NCBI RefSeq assembly: GCF_029211265.1
Contig: NZ_JARGEL010000024.1
Span: 135,393-199,392 of the forward strand
Direction: 5' to 3'
Source of the DNA: Extensimonas soli
Lineage (GTDB): Bacteria > Pseudomonadota > Gammaproteobacteria > Burkholderiales > Burkholderiaceae_C
Length of the DNA stretch: 64,000 bases
In this document: positions 19,054-27,594 of the stretch, one piece after another
Layout: each line of letters opens with the position of its first letter
Numbering within the stretch: position 1 is the stretch's first letter
Notes under the pieces: model-generated
The model's input: the letters and a program-made list of their open reading frames with translations, nothing else
The model's database searches: none
What the model was told of the DNA's origin: nothing
Made by a program: the position numbers and the translations under genes

Positions 19054-19115
19054 ATGCTATATCTTCGGAAGCTGTTTGTGCATACTACATAAGCATAAAA
19101 GCCATAAAAGACCTG
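19054..19115 (-). repeat. Mini-repeat in the leader of the AlgZ-like kinase gene
   Basis: Located in the argH-algZ divergent gap and ending just before the algZ start codon. It shows GCTATATCTTCGGAAGCTG, then TTGTGC, and AAGCATAAAAGCCATAAAAG on the top strand, the reverse orientation of the family. It is one of the more diverged copies. It could supply the AT-rich promoter for the kinase gene. Confidence 0.5.
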
Positions 19116-19118
19116 AAA

Positions 19119-20294
19119 ATGCTGGAAAGCTCTGCAGCCACACCCAAACCCGCAACTACGCGCGGCACATCGGCCCATGCAGCCGTGCTGGTCTTCGACG
19201 CCTGCGAGGTCGGCCTGGTGCTGCGCGCGGTGCTGTTCGTCGAAGCCGTGCTCGGCGTGGGCGCGCTGTTTGGCGCGGGCAGCGCGCGCGAGTGGCTGCT
19301 GCGCCTGATGCTGCTCACCGGCGGCGCGCTGCCCGCCACGCTGGCCTGGCTGCTCACGGCCTGCAGCCTCAAGAAAACGCTGCAGCGCCTGTCCACCGCC
19401 CGGCAATACGCTGCGGGCGTGCTGCTGGGCGCGCTCGCGGGCCTGATGGCCTGCGCCATGCTGGCGCTCGCCGGCGTGGCCACCGCGCCGCCCTGGCTTG
19501 CGAGCGCCGCCAGCGGCGCGCTGCTTGCGGCGCTGCTCGTCGCGGCGCTCGTGCTGCGCGCACGCGGGCGCACGCCGGCCGCCACCGCGGCGCGCCTGGC
19601 CGAGCTGCAGGCGCGCATCCGCCCGCACTTTCTGTTCAACACCCTCAACAGCGCCATCGCCCTGGTGCGCGCCGAGCCCGCCAAAGCCGAGGCGCTGCTC
19701 GAAGACCTGAGCGAACTGTTTCGCCACGCCCTCGCCGAGCAGGGCGAGTCGGTCACGCTGGCCGAGGAATTGCGGCTGGCGCGCCACTACCTGGACGTGG
19801 AGGCCGTGCGCTTCGGCCCGCGCCTGCAGGTGCAATGGCAGCTGGACCCGCGCGCCGATGCAGCGCGGCTGCCGCCGCTGCTGCTGCAGCCTCTGGTCGA
19901 AAACGCCGTGCAGCACGGCGTGGAGCCCAGCCCACGCGGCGGCAAGCTGCGCGTGCAGACCGAGCTGCGCGGCAGCCGCGTGCGCGTGCGCATCACCAAC
20001 ACCCTGCCCGCGCCCGGCAGCGCGCAATCCTCCGCCCCGCAGCGCCGCGGCCACGGCATGGCCCTGGCCAATGTGCGCGCGCGCCTCGCGCTGCTGCACG
20101 ACCTGCAGGCGAGCTTCAGCGCCGGCGTGCAGGACGGCCTGTACGAAGTCTGCATCACCCTGCCCGCGCCACGCCAACCGCTACGGCAGCCACGGGCAGC
20201 ACCGCGCCGGACGCAAACGCCCACGCCCACGCCCACGCCCGAAGCCACCCCGTCGCTGCCCAAGGAGCAGTCCCATGCACATCCTGATCGTTGA
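19119..20294 (+). CDS. algZ: LytS/AlgZ-type sensor histidine kinase
   Basis: A 391-aa membrane histidine kinase of the LytS (His_kinase) family. The N-terminal half has four hydrophobic segments (about residues 25-145) and no extracellular sensor domain. The phospho-acceptor block is RPHFLFNTLNSAIALVRAEP near residue 168. An HATPase domain follows with LLLQPLVENAVQHGVEP (N box) and a glycine-rich GHGMALANVRARL. The chosen ATG gives MLESSAATPK, just beyond the mini-repeat. Its end overlaps the next gene by 20 nt, so the response regulator is translationally coupled. argH-algZ-algR neighbourhoods are familiar in Pseudomonas and beta-proteobacteria, where AlgR controls surface and motility functions. 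Confidence 0.92.
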   Translation: MLESSAATPKPATTRGTSAHAAVLVFDACEVGLVLRAVLFVEAVLGVGALFGAGSAREWLLRLMLLTGGALPATLAWLLTACSLKKTLQRLSTARQYAAGVLLGALAGLMACAMLALAGVATAPPWLASAASGALLAALLVAALVLRARGRTPAATAARLAELQARIRPHFLFNTLNSAIALVRAEPAKAEALLEDLSELFRHALAEQGESVTLAEELRLARHYLDVEAVRFGPRLQVQWQLDPRADAARLPPLLLQPLVENAVQHGVEPSPRGGKLRVQTELRGSRVRVRITNTLPAPGSAQSSAPQRRGHGMALANVRARLALLHDLQASFSAGVQDGLYEVCITLPAPRQPLRQPRAAPRRTQTPTPTPTPEATPSLPKEQSHAHPDR

Positions 20295-21042
20295 CGACGA
20301 AGCCCTGGCGCGCAGCCGCCTGCGCACCCTGCTGGCCGACTGCAGCGGCAGCGGCGCGGGCCACTGCAACGGCGCCCACACCGTGGCCGAGGCCGAGAGC
20401 GCCGCGCAGGCGCTGGCCCTGCTGCAGCCCACGGGCGGGCGCGGCTTCGACCTGGTGCTGCTTGACATCCACATGCCGGGGCTGGACGGCCTGCAGCTCG
20501 CGCAGCGCCTCAAGGCGCTGGCGCACCCGCCCGCGCTGGTGTTCGTGACCGCGCACCCCGACCATGCGCTGAGCGCCTTCGAGCTCGACGCCGTGGACTA
20601 CCTCACCAAACCCGTGCGGCGCGAACGCCTGCAACAGGCGCTCGCCAAGGCGCAGCGGCTCGCAGGCCAGTCCATCACCCCCCCGCCCACCGCCAGCACC
20701 GGCGAAACCCTGCTGCTGCAAGACCGCGGCCGCACCGAGCGCCTGCCGCTGGCCGAGGTGCTGTATTTCAAGGCCGAACAAAAGTACGTGACGGTGCGCA
20801 CCAGCGCGCGCAGCTACGTACTCGACGGCGCCCTGAGCGAGCTCGAGCGCAAATACCCCGCGCAGTTCCTGCGCATCCACCGCAACGCCCTGGTCGCGCG
20901 CCGCGCGATCCGCGCGCTGGAAAAGCATTTCGACCCCGAGGAAGGCGAAGGCTGGGCCGTGCGCCTGCAGGGCCTCGTGGAGCCGCTGGCCGTGTCCCGG
21001 CGCCAGCTGGCGGCGGTGCGCGCGGAGCTCGAGGGCGGGTAG
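20275..21042 (+). CDS. algR: LytTR-family response regulator (AlgR-like)
   Basis: A 255-aa DNA-binding response regulator and partner of the upstream kinase. The receiver domain (about 1-125) has the acidic pair in MHILIVDDEALARSRLR, the phospho-acceptor Asp in VLLDIHMPGLDG, the conserved Thr in FVTAHPDHALSAF and the Lys in YLTKPVRR. The C-terminal LytTR domain (about 145-250) contains KYVTVRTSARSYVLDGALSE and FLRIHRNALVARRAI. The ATG lies within the last codons of the kinase gene, with AAGGAG 6-11 nt before it. It is followed by a convergent toxin-antitoxin pair rather than hemC, which commonly follows algR in related genomes. Confidence 0.94.
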   Translation: MHILIVDDEALARSRLRTLLADCSGSGAGHCNGAHTVAEAESAAQALALLQPTGGRGFDLVLLDIHMPGLDGLQLAQRLKALAHPPALVFVTAHPDHALSAFELDAVDYLTKPVRRERLQQALAKAQRLAGQSITPPPTASTGETLLLQDRGRTERLPLAEVLYFKAEQKYVTVRTSARSYVLDGALSELERKYPAQFLRIHRNALVARRAIRALEKHFDPEEGEGWAVRLQGLVEPLAVSRRQLAAVRAELEGG

Positions 21043-21069
21043 AGTCTGGCCGAAACGCCGCGCGTGCGC

Positions 21070-21360
21070 TCACCCATGCAGCGCCGACAGCGCCTCTGGG
21101 TTGAGCTCGACGATTTTCAACAGCGCGCGCGCAGGCCCAGCTGGGCGAACACGGTGCTGCTCCCAGTTCTGCAAGGTTTTGGGCTTGACACCGATGAGGT
21201 AGGCGAAACGGGTCTGACTCAAGCCCGTGCGCTCCCGTATGGCCTTGACGTCGGGATCAGGAAAGTCATGCACACGCACTCCCGCCACCGCCTGACCACG
21301 CATGTGGCGCCCCATGTCGCGGACACTTTGCAATAGCTCGTCAAATTGTTTTTCGTTCAT
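21070..21360 (-). CDS. Xre/HigA-like antitoxin
   Basis: A 96-aa helix-turn-helix protein and likely antitoxin of the overlapping toxin gene. The HTH spans about residues 40-75: TGLSQTRFAYLIGVKPKTLQ, then NWEQHRVRPAGPARALLKIV, the usual NadS/HigA-like pattern. The ATG giving MNEKQFDELL lies inside the toxin end (20-nt overlap), a coupled toxin-first order typical of higBA-like loci. An alternative start six codons upstream exists. The Xre antitoxin probably represses the operon. Confidence 0.88.
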   Translation of the reverse strand: MNEKQFDELLQSVRDMGRHMRGQAVAGVRVHDFPDPDVKAIRERTGLSQTRFAYLIGVKPKTLQNWEQHRVRPAGPARALLKIVELNPEALSALHG

Positions 21361-21676
21361 CGTGCACCTCTTCGGCAATGATGTCGGCCAGCCGACGCAG
21401 TTGGTCTTTGCTCAAGTCCGCCATCACATTTTTTGCGTAGGCATAAACCATGTAGCAGCGCTCATGGGATACCCAGTGGTAATAAATGACCCGCGCACCA
21501 CCGCGTTTGCCTCGTCCAGGCAGCGGCACCCGAAGCTTTCGCAGGCCACGTCCACCGGGGATCATGTCCCCTGCTGCAGGGTTTTCCAGCAAAATCAATT
21601 GCAACTCGCGCATGTCTTCGTCGGAGAACAACTCACTCGCACAACGCACGAAGATGGGAAGTTCGATGAAGACCAT
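21341..21676 (-). CDS. RelE/HigB-like toxin
   Basis: A 111-aa protein of the RelE/HigB-2 (NadS partner) group, predicted to be a translation-dependent mRNA interferase. Family features include a leading FIELPIFVR, LILLENPAAGDMIPGGRGLR, KLRVPLPGRGKRGGARVIYY and YMVYAYAKN, the core beta-sheet and basic residues of the fold. It overlaps the antitoxin gene by 20 nt. The upstream region holds a short inverted repeat, CGCT-AGA-AGCG, around 21690-21700 that could be an operator. The pair interrupts the space between algR and a metal transporter, so it is probably an acquired module. Confidence 0.88.
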   Translation of the reverse strand: MVFIELPIFVRCASELFSDEDMRELQLILLENPAAGDMIPGGRGLRKLRVPLPGRGKRGGARVIYYHWVSHERCYMVYAYAKNVMADLSKDQLRRLADIIAEEVHDERKTI

Positions 21677-21756
21677 ACGCCAAATTATCCGCTAGAAGCG
21701 CACTATCCAAACAAGAATAAAAGCCACTCACTGAGCGCAGCCCGTGCCCGCCGGGC

Positions 21757-22599
21757 TCAATGCACATGCACCCCCGCGCTCACCAGCGTCACGAGCGCCA
21801 TGCCGGCGAGCAGCCAGAACACCTGGCCTGCGGTCTGGCGCAGCGTGAGGTGTTTTTGCAGTTGCGGGATCAGGTCGGCAAGCGCGACATAGATGAAGCT
21901 GCTCGACGCCACCGCCAAGAAGTACGGCAGGCCACCCTGCAAGCGATCGACCAGAAAATAGCCCACGACACCGCCCAGCGCGGTCACGGCGCCCGCGAGC
22001 GACACCTTGAGCAGCGCCACGGAGCGGCTCGCGCTCGACTGGCGCAGCACCACCAGGTCGCCCATGTGGTGCGGCACCTCGTGCGCGAGCACCGACAGCG
22101 CCGCGACGGCGCCCAGGCGCAGGTCGGCCACGAAGGCCGAGGCGATCAGCATGCCGTCGCCAAAGCAATGCACGCTGTCGCCCGTGAGCACCGTCCAGCC
22201 ACCCGCGGCGCGCTGGCCGTGACCCGCCTCGTGCGCATGCGTGTGTGCAGGGTCATGCGTGTGCGCATGGCCATGCGCCTGCGGCTGGCCGTGCGCGTGC
22301 GCAAGGCCGTGCTCGTGCCCGTGGTGCCAGAGCTCGGCCTTGTCGAGCAAAAAGAAAAACACCACGCCCACGAGCAGCGTGGCAAACAGCGCGTGCGCGT
22401 CCACCTGGCTCTCGAAGGCTTCGGGCAGCAGGTGCATGAACGAGGTCGCAAGCAGCCCGCCCGCGGCCAGACTCAGCAAATTCTGCGGCCCCGCCGCGCC
22501 CTTCCCCGCGCCCAGCCCCGTGCGCAAAAGCAGCGCCGCGAGCCACACACTGCCTATGCCTGCCGCCAGGGTGGCGACGATGGTTGCTATCAATACCAT
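21757..22599 (-). CDS. ZIP-family divalent metal transporter
   Basis: A 280-aa inner-membrane ZIP protein that probably imports zinc or a related metal. Eight hydrophobic segments are visible. The metal path residues occur in VHCFGDGMLIASAF and VLAHEVPHHMGDLVVL, the latter being the HExxH-like signature of ZIP helix V. Between helices III and IV is a cytoplasmic loop of about 40 residues that is strikingly histidine-rich (HGHEHGLAHAHGQPQAHGHA and onwards), a probable metal sensor or buffer. The first codons and start ATG lie inside a mini-repeat copy, and no clear ribosome site is present. It is ZIP-like rather than a certain ZupT. Confidence 0.9.
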   Translation of the reverse strand: MVLIATIVATLAAGIGSVWLAALLLRTGLGAGKGAAGPQNLLSLAAGGLLATSFMHLLPEAFESQVDAHALFATLLVGVVFFFLLDKAELWHHGHEHGLAHAHGQPQAHGHAHTHDPAHTHAHEAGHGQRAAGGWTVLTGDSVHCFGDGMLIASAFVADLRLGAVAALSVLAHEVPHHMGDLVVLRQSSASRSVALLKVSLAGAVTALGGVVGYFLVDRLQGGLPYFLAVASSSFIYVALADLIPQLQKHLTLRQTAGQVFWLLAGMALVTLVSAGVHVH

Positions 22600-22642
22600 T
22601 GCTGCTTGTGCTTTCTGTATTTGGGTTAATACCGATTTTGGC
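22584..22642 (-). repeat. Mini-repeat spanning the ZIP transporter start codon
   Basis: On the minus strand it contains CCAAAATCGGTATTAACCC, then AAAGCACAAGCAGC, then ATGGTATTGATAGC. The last part holds the start ATG and the first codons (MVLIA) of the transporter. The copy therefore bridges leader and coding region. Confidence 0.68.
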
Positions 22643-22752
22643 GAACAGTTGGACGCCAGCCATTGGCCGAACCCATGTTAGCAAGCATGTCAAGCCAAGC
22701 CAGGCCGCAAAAGGCCCAGCCCATTTGCCCACTTCGACTTCGCCGCGCGCAG

Positions 22753-23556
22753 CTACCCCAGCTGCAGCCGCAAGCTCATGCGGTATGAAAAGCGATCCGC
22801 CGGGTGCAGGTTGACCGCGACCTCGAGCGCGCGGCCCTGGGGCCCGAGATAGCGGCGCGTGACGAGCAGGCCCGCCGAGCCGGGCTCGACCTGCAGGCGC
22901 GCGGCGGCGGCGGCGTCGAGCGTGACGGCGTCGATCTCCTGCGCAACCTCGTGGATGCGCACGCCCCACTGGCTTTCGATCAGCGTGTGCACGGGCACTT
23001 TTTGCGTGCCTATGAGCGCGCGGATGCCGCTGTAGGCGGCGTGGATGTAGATCTGCGTGAAGGCGATGGGCAGCGGGTTGTCGCCCGCGTAGCGGTAGCC
23101 CGTGACCTTGAGCCAGCGCTGGCCCGGCGCGCATTGCAGCAGTTGCGCGAGCGCGGCGTCGGCGATCACGTCCTCGGCCTCGGTGGTCACGAGGCGCGTG
23201 TCCTCGGCGTATTGCTGCAAATCGACCAGCGTGGCCGTCGATTGCACGTAGCGGCCTTCGGCGCGGCTGGCCTTGACCTGCGTGCCCACGCCGCGCTGGC
23301 GCAGCACCAGGCCGCGCTCCTGGAGCTGGCGCACGGCCTCGCGCACGGTGTGGCGGCTCACGCCGAACTGTGCACACAACTCCATTTCGGTGGGCAGATG
23401 GCTGCCCACGGGGTAGCGGCCCGATTGGATGTCGGCCATCAGGCGCTGCGCCACCAGCAGGTACTGCGGCGGACTGGCGAGCAGCGGCGCGGGCGCAGCG
23501 TCTGCGGCGGGCGCTGTGCTTTCGGTAGCGGCGTCGGGCGGTGGGGCGGTGGTCAT
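22753..23556 (-). CDS. GntR-family regulator with UTRA ligand-binding domain
   Basis: A 267-aa transcription factor of the HutC subgroup. After a 30-residue alanine-rich lead, the winged HTH spans about 30-100: GRYPVGSHLPTEMELCAQFG, then VSRHTVREAVRQLQERGLVL and RQRGVGTQV. The rest is a UTRA domain ending in a beta-rich C-terminus (HPADRFSYRMSLRLQLG), which would bind an acid or CoA ester effector. It is the last gene of the same-strand cluster that starts with MaoC at 29279 and is separated from the CoA-transferase by about 150 bp. It probably represses that cluster; see the palindromic site at 29314. Confidence 0.92.
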   Translation of the reverse strand: MTTAPPPDAATESTAPAADAAPAPLLASPPQYLLVAQRLMADIQSGRYPVGSHLPTEMELCAQFGVSRHTVREAVRQLQERGLVLRQRGVGTQVKASRAEGRYVQSTATLVDLQQYAEDTRLVTTEAEDVIADAALAQLLQCAPGQRWLKVTGYRYAGDNPLPIAFTQIYIHAAYSGIRALIGTQKVPVHTLIESQWGVRIHEVAQEIDAVTLDAAAAARLQVEPGSAGLLVTRRYLGPQGRALEVAVNLHPADRFSYRMSLRLQLG

Positions 23557-23710
23557 GCGCGGTTTCGGGGTGGCGGGCGTGGCGGGCGTGGCGGCTTCGC
23601 GAACAATCGCGGCCTCATCGCGGCCTTATGGGCGCAATCCTATCCGCTTGCGCCGGAGCAGCTGCGGCACCTACACCGGCACCTACACCGGCACCCACCG
23701 CGCGCAGCGT

Positions 23711-24901
23711 TCACACCGCGCCTTTTTCTTCGAGCTGCGCGATGCGCTGCGCGTCGTAGCCGAGCTCGGTGAGCAGCGCCTGCGTGTGCTCGCCCAGCGT
23801 GGGCGCGATGCCGACCAGCGGCGCCTCGCCGGGGCAGCGGATCGGCGTGGCCACGGTGCGTATGCTGCCGCGCGCGGGGTGCGGCGCTTCGAGGATCAGG
23901 CCCTGCTCGTGCGCAAAGGGGTTGTCCAGCGCCTGCGCCACGTCGTACACCGGGGCGGCGGGCACCTTGCCGGCAAAGCGCGCGAGCCATTCGGCGGTGC
24001 TGGCCGTGCCGAGCACCGCGTCGAGCGCCTCGGTGAGCTGTTCGCGGTGCGCGAGCCGCGCCGCGAAGTTGGCGTAATCGGGGTGCGCGGCCCAGTCGGG
24101 GCGGGCTATGGCTTTGCACAACACGGGCCAGAACTTCTCTTTGTTGCACATGATGAAAATCCAGCCGTCCTGCGTGCGGTACAGCTGGCTCGGCGTGAGC
24201 GAGGGGTGGGCCGAGCGCGGTGCGCGCCCGACCTTGTGGCCCTCGTTCAAATACCAGGCGGCGACGTAGTTCAGGTTGCCCATGGCCACGTCGAACAGGC
24301 TCGTATCGATGTCGCGCCCGCGGCCCGTGCTGCGCGCTTCGATGATGCCCGCGAGCAGGCCCGTGACGGCCGTCACGCCCGTCATCATGTCGATGATCGA
24401 GAGACCAAAGCGCGCGGGTGGCCCCTCGGGCTCGCCGGTCAGCGACAGATAGCCGGCTTCGGCCTGCATCAGGTAGTCGTAGCCCGGCCAGGACGTGCGC
24501 GAGCCCGTGCGCCCGTAGGCCGAGAGGTGCGCGCAGACGATGCGCGGGTTGTAGGGCGCGAGCTGCTCGTAGGTCAGCCCGAGCTTTTGCGGCAGGTCGC
24601 CGCGCAGGTTGTCGAACACGGCGTCGGCGCTGCGCACGAGGTCGGCGAGCACGCTGCGCGCCTCGTCCTGCTTGAGGTTGAGCGTGAGACTTTTCTTGTT
24701 GCGGTTGAAGGCTTCATGGAAGTGGCTGTCGCCCGGCCCGAAGTAAAACGGCCCGACCAGACGGCCCACGTCGCCGCCGTCGCTGGGGTTTTCGATCTTG
24801 ATGATCTCGGCGCCAAGGTCGGCCAGGTGCAGCGTGCCGAACGGGCCCGCGCCGTACTGCTCGAACGAGAGGATGCGCACTCCGCGCAGGGGCTGGCTCA
24901 T
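23711..24901 (-). CDS. CaiB/BaiF family III CoA-transferase
   Basis: A 396-aa class III CoA-transferase that moves CoA between carboxylic acids without a covalent phosphate step. The N-terminal CoA-binding part RGVRILSFEQYGAGPFGTLH, then LADLGAEIIKIENP, is typical. The catalytic aspartate is expected in GRDIDTSLFDVAMGN near residue 200. The C-terminal MCNKEKFWPVLC region matches the family. It overlaps the upstream acyl-CoA dehydrogenase by 4 nt (ATGA). The substrate cannot be named from sequence; succinyl-CoA is a common donor in such clusters. It supplies the CoA-activation step for the pathway encoded here. Confidence 0.93.
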   Translation of the reverse strand: MSQPLRGVRILSFEQYGAGPFGTLHLADLGAEIIKIENPSDGGDVGRLVGPFYFGPGDSHFHEAFNRNKKSLTLNLKQDEARSVLADLVRSADAVFDNLRGDLPQKLGLTYEQLAPYNPRIVCAHLSAYGRTGSRTSWPGYDYLMQAEAGYLSLTGEPEGPPARFGLSIIDMMTGVTAVTGLLAGIIEARSTGRGRDIDTSLFDVAMGNLNYVAAWYLNEGHKVGRAPRSAHPSLTPSQLYRTQDGWIFIMCNKEKFWPVLCKAIARPDWAAHPDYANFAARLAHREQLTEALDAVLGTASTAEWLARFAGKVPAAPVYDVAQALDNPFAHEQGLILEAPHPARGSIRTVATPIRCPGEAPLVGIAPTLGEHTQALLTELGYDAQRIAQLEEKGAV

Positions 24902-26052
24902 GCGGGGTTCCTCGCGATCAGTTGTTTGGCGATGATGATGCGCTGCATCTCGTTCGTGCCCTCGCCGATCAGCAGCAGCGGCGCGTCGCGGAAGTAGCGC
25001 TCGACGTTGTATTCCTTGGAGTAGCCATAGGCACCGTGGATGCGCATGCTCTCGAGTGCGTTTTCCATGGCCGCCTCGGTGGCGAAGTATTTGGCCATGC
25101 CGGCTTCCATGTCGCAGCGCTCGCCGCGGTCGTAGGCGCGCGCCGCGGATTCGACGAGCAGGCGTGCGGCTTCGAGCCGCGTGGCCATTTCGCCGAGCTT
25201 GAGCTGTATCGCCTGGTGCTCGCAGATCGGCTTACCGAAGGTCTTGCGCACCTGCGCATAGGCCACGGCGTCCTGCAGCGCGGCGCGCGCCACGCCCACG
25301 CCGCGCGCCGCGACGTTGATGCGCCCGAGCTCCAGCCCCGAAAGAATCTGCTGCAGCCCACGCCCCTCGACGCCGCCGATCAGCCGGTCGGCCGGGATGC
25401 GGTAGTTTTCGAACAGCAGCTCGCAGGTGTCTATGCCGCGGTAGCCGAGCTTGTCGAGCTTGCGCACGACCTTGAAGCCCGGGCCTTTTTCGGCGATGAA
25501 CAGGCTCATGCCCTTGTGCGCCGGCTCGGCCTTGGGGTCGGTCTTGACGAGCAGCGCAATGCAGTTGCCCTCGCCGCTGTTGGTGATCCAGGTCTTGCTG
25601 CCGTTGACCACGTAATGGTCGCCATCGCGCACCGCCACGGTGCGTATGGCCTGCAGGTCGGTGCCGCAGTCGGGCTCGGTCAGGCCGATGCCGCCGCGCA
25701 GCTCGCCGGTGGCAAAGCGCGGCAAAAAGGCGCGCTTTTGCGCCTCGGTGCCATTGCGCTGCACGCACATGGACATGATGAGGTGCGAGTTGACGATGCC
25801 CGACAGCGACATCCACGCCGTCGCAAGCCGCTCGACGATCTTCGCGTAGGTCGAGGTCGAAAGGCCGAAGCCGCCGTATTCGGCATCGATGATGCAGCCG
25901 AACAGGCCCAACTGCTTCATCTTTGCGACGATCTCGTGTGGATACTCGTCGGCAATCTCGAGCCGGTGCGCGTGCGGCTTGACTTCGGCCTCGATGAATT
26001 TGTCCAGGCTGTCGAGGATCAGCGCTTCGCTTTCTTGCTGTGCTGCGTTCAT
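24898..26052 (-). CDS. Acyl-CoA dehydrogenase (with catalytic Glu)
   Basis: A 384-aa FAD enzyme that introduces a 2,3 double bond into an acyl-CoA. FAD and substrate motifs are present: GGIGLTEPDCGTDLQAIRT, NGSKTWITNSG, and VRKTFGKPICEHQAIQLKL. The C-terminal base appears in LIGEGTNEMQRIIIA, with Glu directly before the GTNE turn, the position used by medium and short-chain enzymes. The context with a class III CoA-transferase suggests a branched or dicarboxylic acyl-CoA substrate, but none is proven. The ATG giving MNAAQQESEAL is preferred; a long frame extension upstream overlaps the MmgE/PrpD gene and is spurious. Confidence 0.93.
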   Translation of the reverse strand: MNAAQQESEALILDSLDKFIEAEVKPHAHRLEIADEYPHEIVAKMKQLGLFGCIIDAEYGGFGLSTSTYAKIVERLATAWMSLSGIVNSHLIMSMCVQRNGTEAQKRAFLPRFATGELRGGIGLTEPDCGTDLQAIRTVAVRDGDHYVVNGSKTWITNSGEGNCIALLVKTDPKAEPAHKGMSLFIAEKGPGFKVVRKLDKLGYRGIDTCELLFENYRIPADRLIGGVEGRGLQQILSGLELGRINVAARGVGVARAALQDAVAYAQVRKTFGKPICEHQAIQLKLGEMATRLEAARLLVESAARAYDRGERCDMEAGMAKYFATEAAMENALESMRIHGAYGYSKEYNVERYFRDAPLLLIGEGTNEMQRIIIAKQLIARNPA

Positions 26053-26084
26053 TTGCGTGGTCTTTCCGTTGTATCTAATGGGTT

Positions 26085-27494
26085 TCAGCCGCGCGCGGCC
26101 AGGCCTTCGGCGAGCTGCCGCGCGTCCAGCGCTTCCATGCCCAGCACCAAGTCGCGCAACTGCGCGGCGCGCTGCGGCGAGACGACGAGGCGCGCGTTTT
26201 CCATGAACTTCTGTTCGATGTCGGCGGCGCCGAGCGGCCGGTCGGCCGAGCCGCGGTTGACCTCCTGGCGCTCGCGCAGCTCGCGCCCGTCGGTGGTGGT
26301 GACGATGACTTCGCCCGAGTAATACTTGGGGAACGGCGAGTTCGGATCGACTTCGTATTCGACGCGCTGCGCCAGGTCGAGCACCTGCGGGTCGGCGAGC
26401 GCCGCGTCCTCCAGGTGCTCGAGCCCGAAGCTGCCGCGCAGCAGCGCCGTGGCGACGATGTAGGGGATGCTGAACTGCGCGTCGTAGCTGTTTTGCGGGC
26501 GCTTTTTCGTCGCCACGGGCTCGCACACCGTCTTCACCACTTCTTGCGGCACGAGCGCGCGCACCGAGCGGATCTGCTGCGCCGTGAGCCCGTGCTGCGC
26601 GCGCAGGTGCGCGGCGGCGTCGGCGCAGGCGTGCGTGAAGTGGCAGGCCGGAATGGGCTTGACGGCCACGTTCATGAGCTCCCACTGCGTGCCCAGGCCC
26701 GCGGTGGCGAGCGCCAGGTCCATGCCCTCGGCATAGCGACCCAGATGGCTCTGGAACAGGCCAAAGCGCCCCTCGTAGGTGGCGCGCGGGCCGACGAAGC
26801 CGTGGCGCGCGAGCGTCACCGAGGTCAAGCCCGCCGCCGCGGCCCAGCCGGGGTGCATGCGCTTGGTCCAGGCGCCGTCGTTGAGGAATTCCATGCTGCC
26901 CGAGCCCGTGCTGAGCGTGATGCCCTGCGCCATCGCGAGCTGCGGCGCGCTCAGGTCGTACAGGCGCCCGCACACCAGCGTGGTGGCAAACGCGCCGATC
27001 AGCCCCGTGGGGTGAAAGCCCACCTGGTGAAAACCGCCCTTGGCCACGGCACCCAGGCGCGTGCCCGCCTCCATGCCGATGATGTAGGCCGTGAGCAGGT
27101 CCGCGCCGCTGCGCCCGGCCTGCGCGCCCGCGCCCAGCGCAGCGGGCAGGCAGGCCGAAGTGGCGTGGATCACGCCGGCCGAGTGCGTGTCGTCGTAGTC
27201 CAGGCCGTGGATCAGGATGCCGTTCATCAGCATCGCATCGCGCAGCTGCAGGCGCGCGGGCAGGCCGATCACCGGCACCTGGCCGAGCCCCGCGGACAAA
27301 TCACGCACCGCCGAAAGCGCACGCTGCGCGAACTCGTAGTGCGTGGAGGCATAGGCGATGCCCACGGCGTCGAGGATCAAATACCTGGCGCGCTCGCGCA
27401 CCTGCGCCGGAATCGCCGCGCCGTCTTGCGTCGCGGTGAATTCGGCCAGGCGCTCGGCGATGGTGGGGCTGGGGGTGGAGGAGGAATCCGTCAT
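26085..27494 (-). CDS. MmgE/PrpD family protein
   Basis: A 469-aa member of the family that includes 2-methylcitrate dehydratase and cis-aconitate decarboxylase, that is, dehydration or decarboxylation of tricarboxylic-type acids. The MmgE/PrpD core is evident: LDAVGIAYASTHYEFA, GLDYDDTHSAGVIHATSACL, and HPTGLIGAFATTLV in the all-helical N-terminal domain. The smaller C-terminal domain follows from about 270 (KPIPACHFTHACADAAAHLR). The ATG giving MTDSSSTPSP has AAAGG upstream. It lies between the two acyl-CoA dehydrogenases in one strand-uniform cluster. Its actual reaction here is unknown; it may act on a free acid or epimerise/dehydrate a pathway intermediate. Confidence 0.9.
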   Translation of the reverse strand: MTDSSSTPSPTIAERLAEFTATQDGAAIPAQVRERARYLILDAVGIAYASTHYEFAQRALSAVRDLSAGLGQVPVIGLPARLQLRDAMLMNGILIHGLDYDDTHSAGVIHATSACLPAALGAGAQAGRSGADLLTAYIIGMEAGTRLGAVAKGGFHQVGFHPTGLIGAFATTLVCGRLYDLSAPQLAMAQGITLSTGSGSMEFLNDGAWTKRMHPGWAAAAGLTSVTLARHGFVGPRATYEGRFGLFQSHLGRYAEGMDLALATAGLGTQWELMNVAVKPIPACHFTHACADAAAHLRAQHGLTAQQIRSVRALVPQEVVKTVCEPVATKKRPQNSYDAQFSIPYIVATALLRGSFGLEHLEDAALADPQVLDLAQRVEYEVDPNSPFPKYYSGEVIVTTTDGRELRERQEVNRGSADRPLGAADIEQKFMENARLVVSPQRAAQLRDLVLGMEALDARQLAEGLAARG

Positions 27495-27538
27495 GGCGGG
27501 GAGCCTTTCAAAAACAGGAAAAAGACCTGCGGATGCTT

Positions 27539-27594
27539 CCATAAAAGGAGCTGCTTACGAAGGTATATCAATGACTAGAAGGCGATTTAGCTTC
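27539..27594 (-). repeat. Mini-repeat between MmgE/PrpD and the second acyl-CoA dehydrogenase
   Basis: On the minus strand it reads GGAAGCTAAATCGCCTTCTA, then CGTAAGCAGCTCCTTTTA, matching both family blocks. It supplies the TAA stop of the acyl-CoA dehydrogenase (27587-27589) and lies ahead of the MmgE/PrpD start. Confidence 0.66.

Noticed and set aside
23557-23710. Short tandem motifs (TGGCGGGCG twice; CACCTACACCGG-like triplet) between GntR and the CoA-transferase
   Set aside because: Two or three imperfect units only; explained by low-complexity GC sequence.
24898-26973. Extended 691-codon reading of the first acyl-CoA dehydrogenase
   Set aside because: The extra upstream part lies entirely over the MmgE/PrpD gene in another frame; the internal ATG gives a normal enzyme length.
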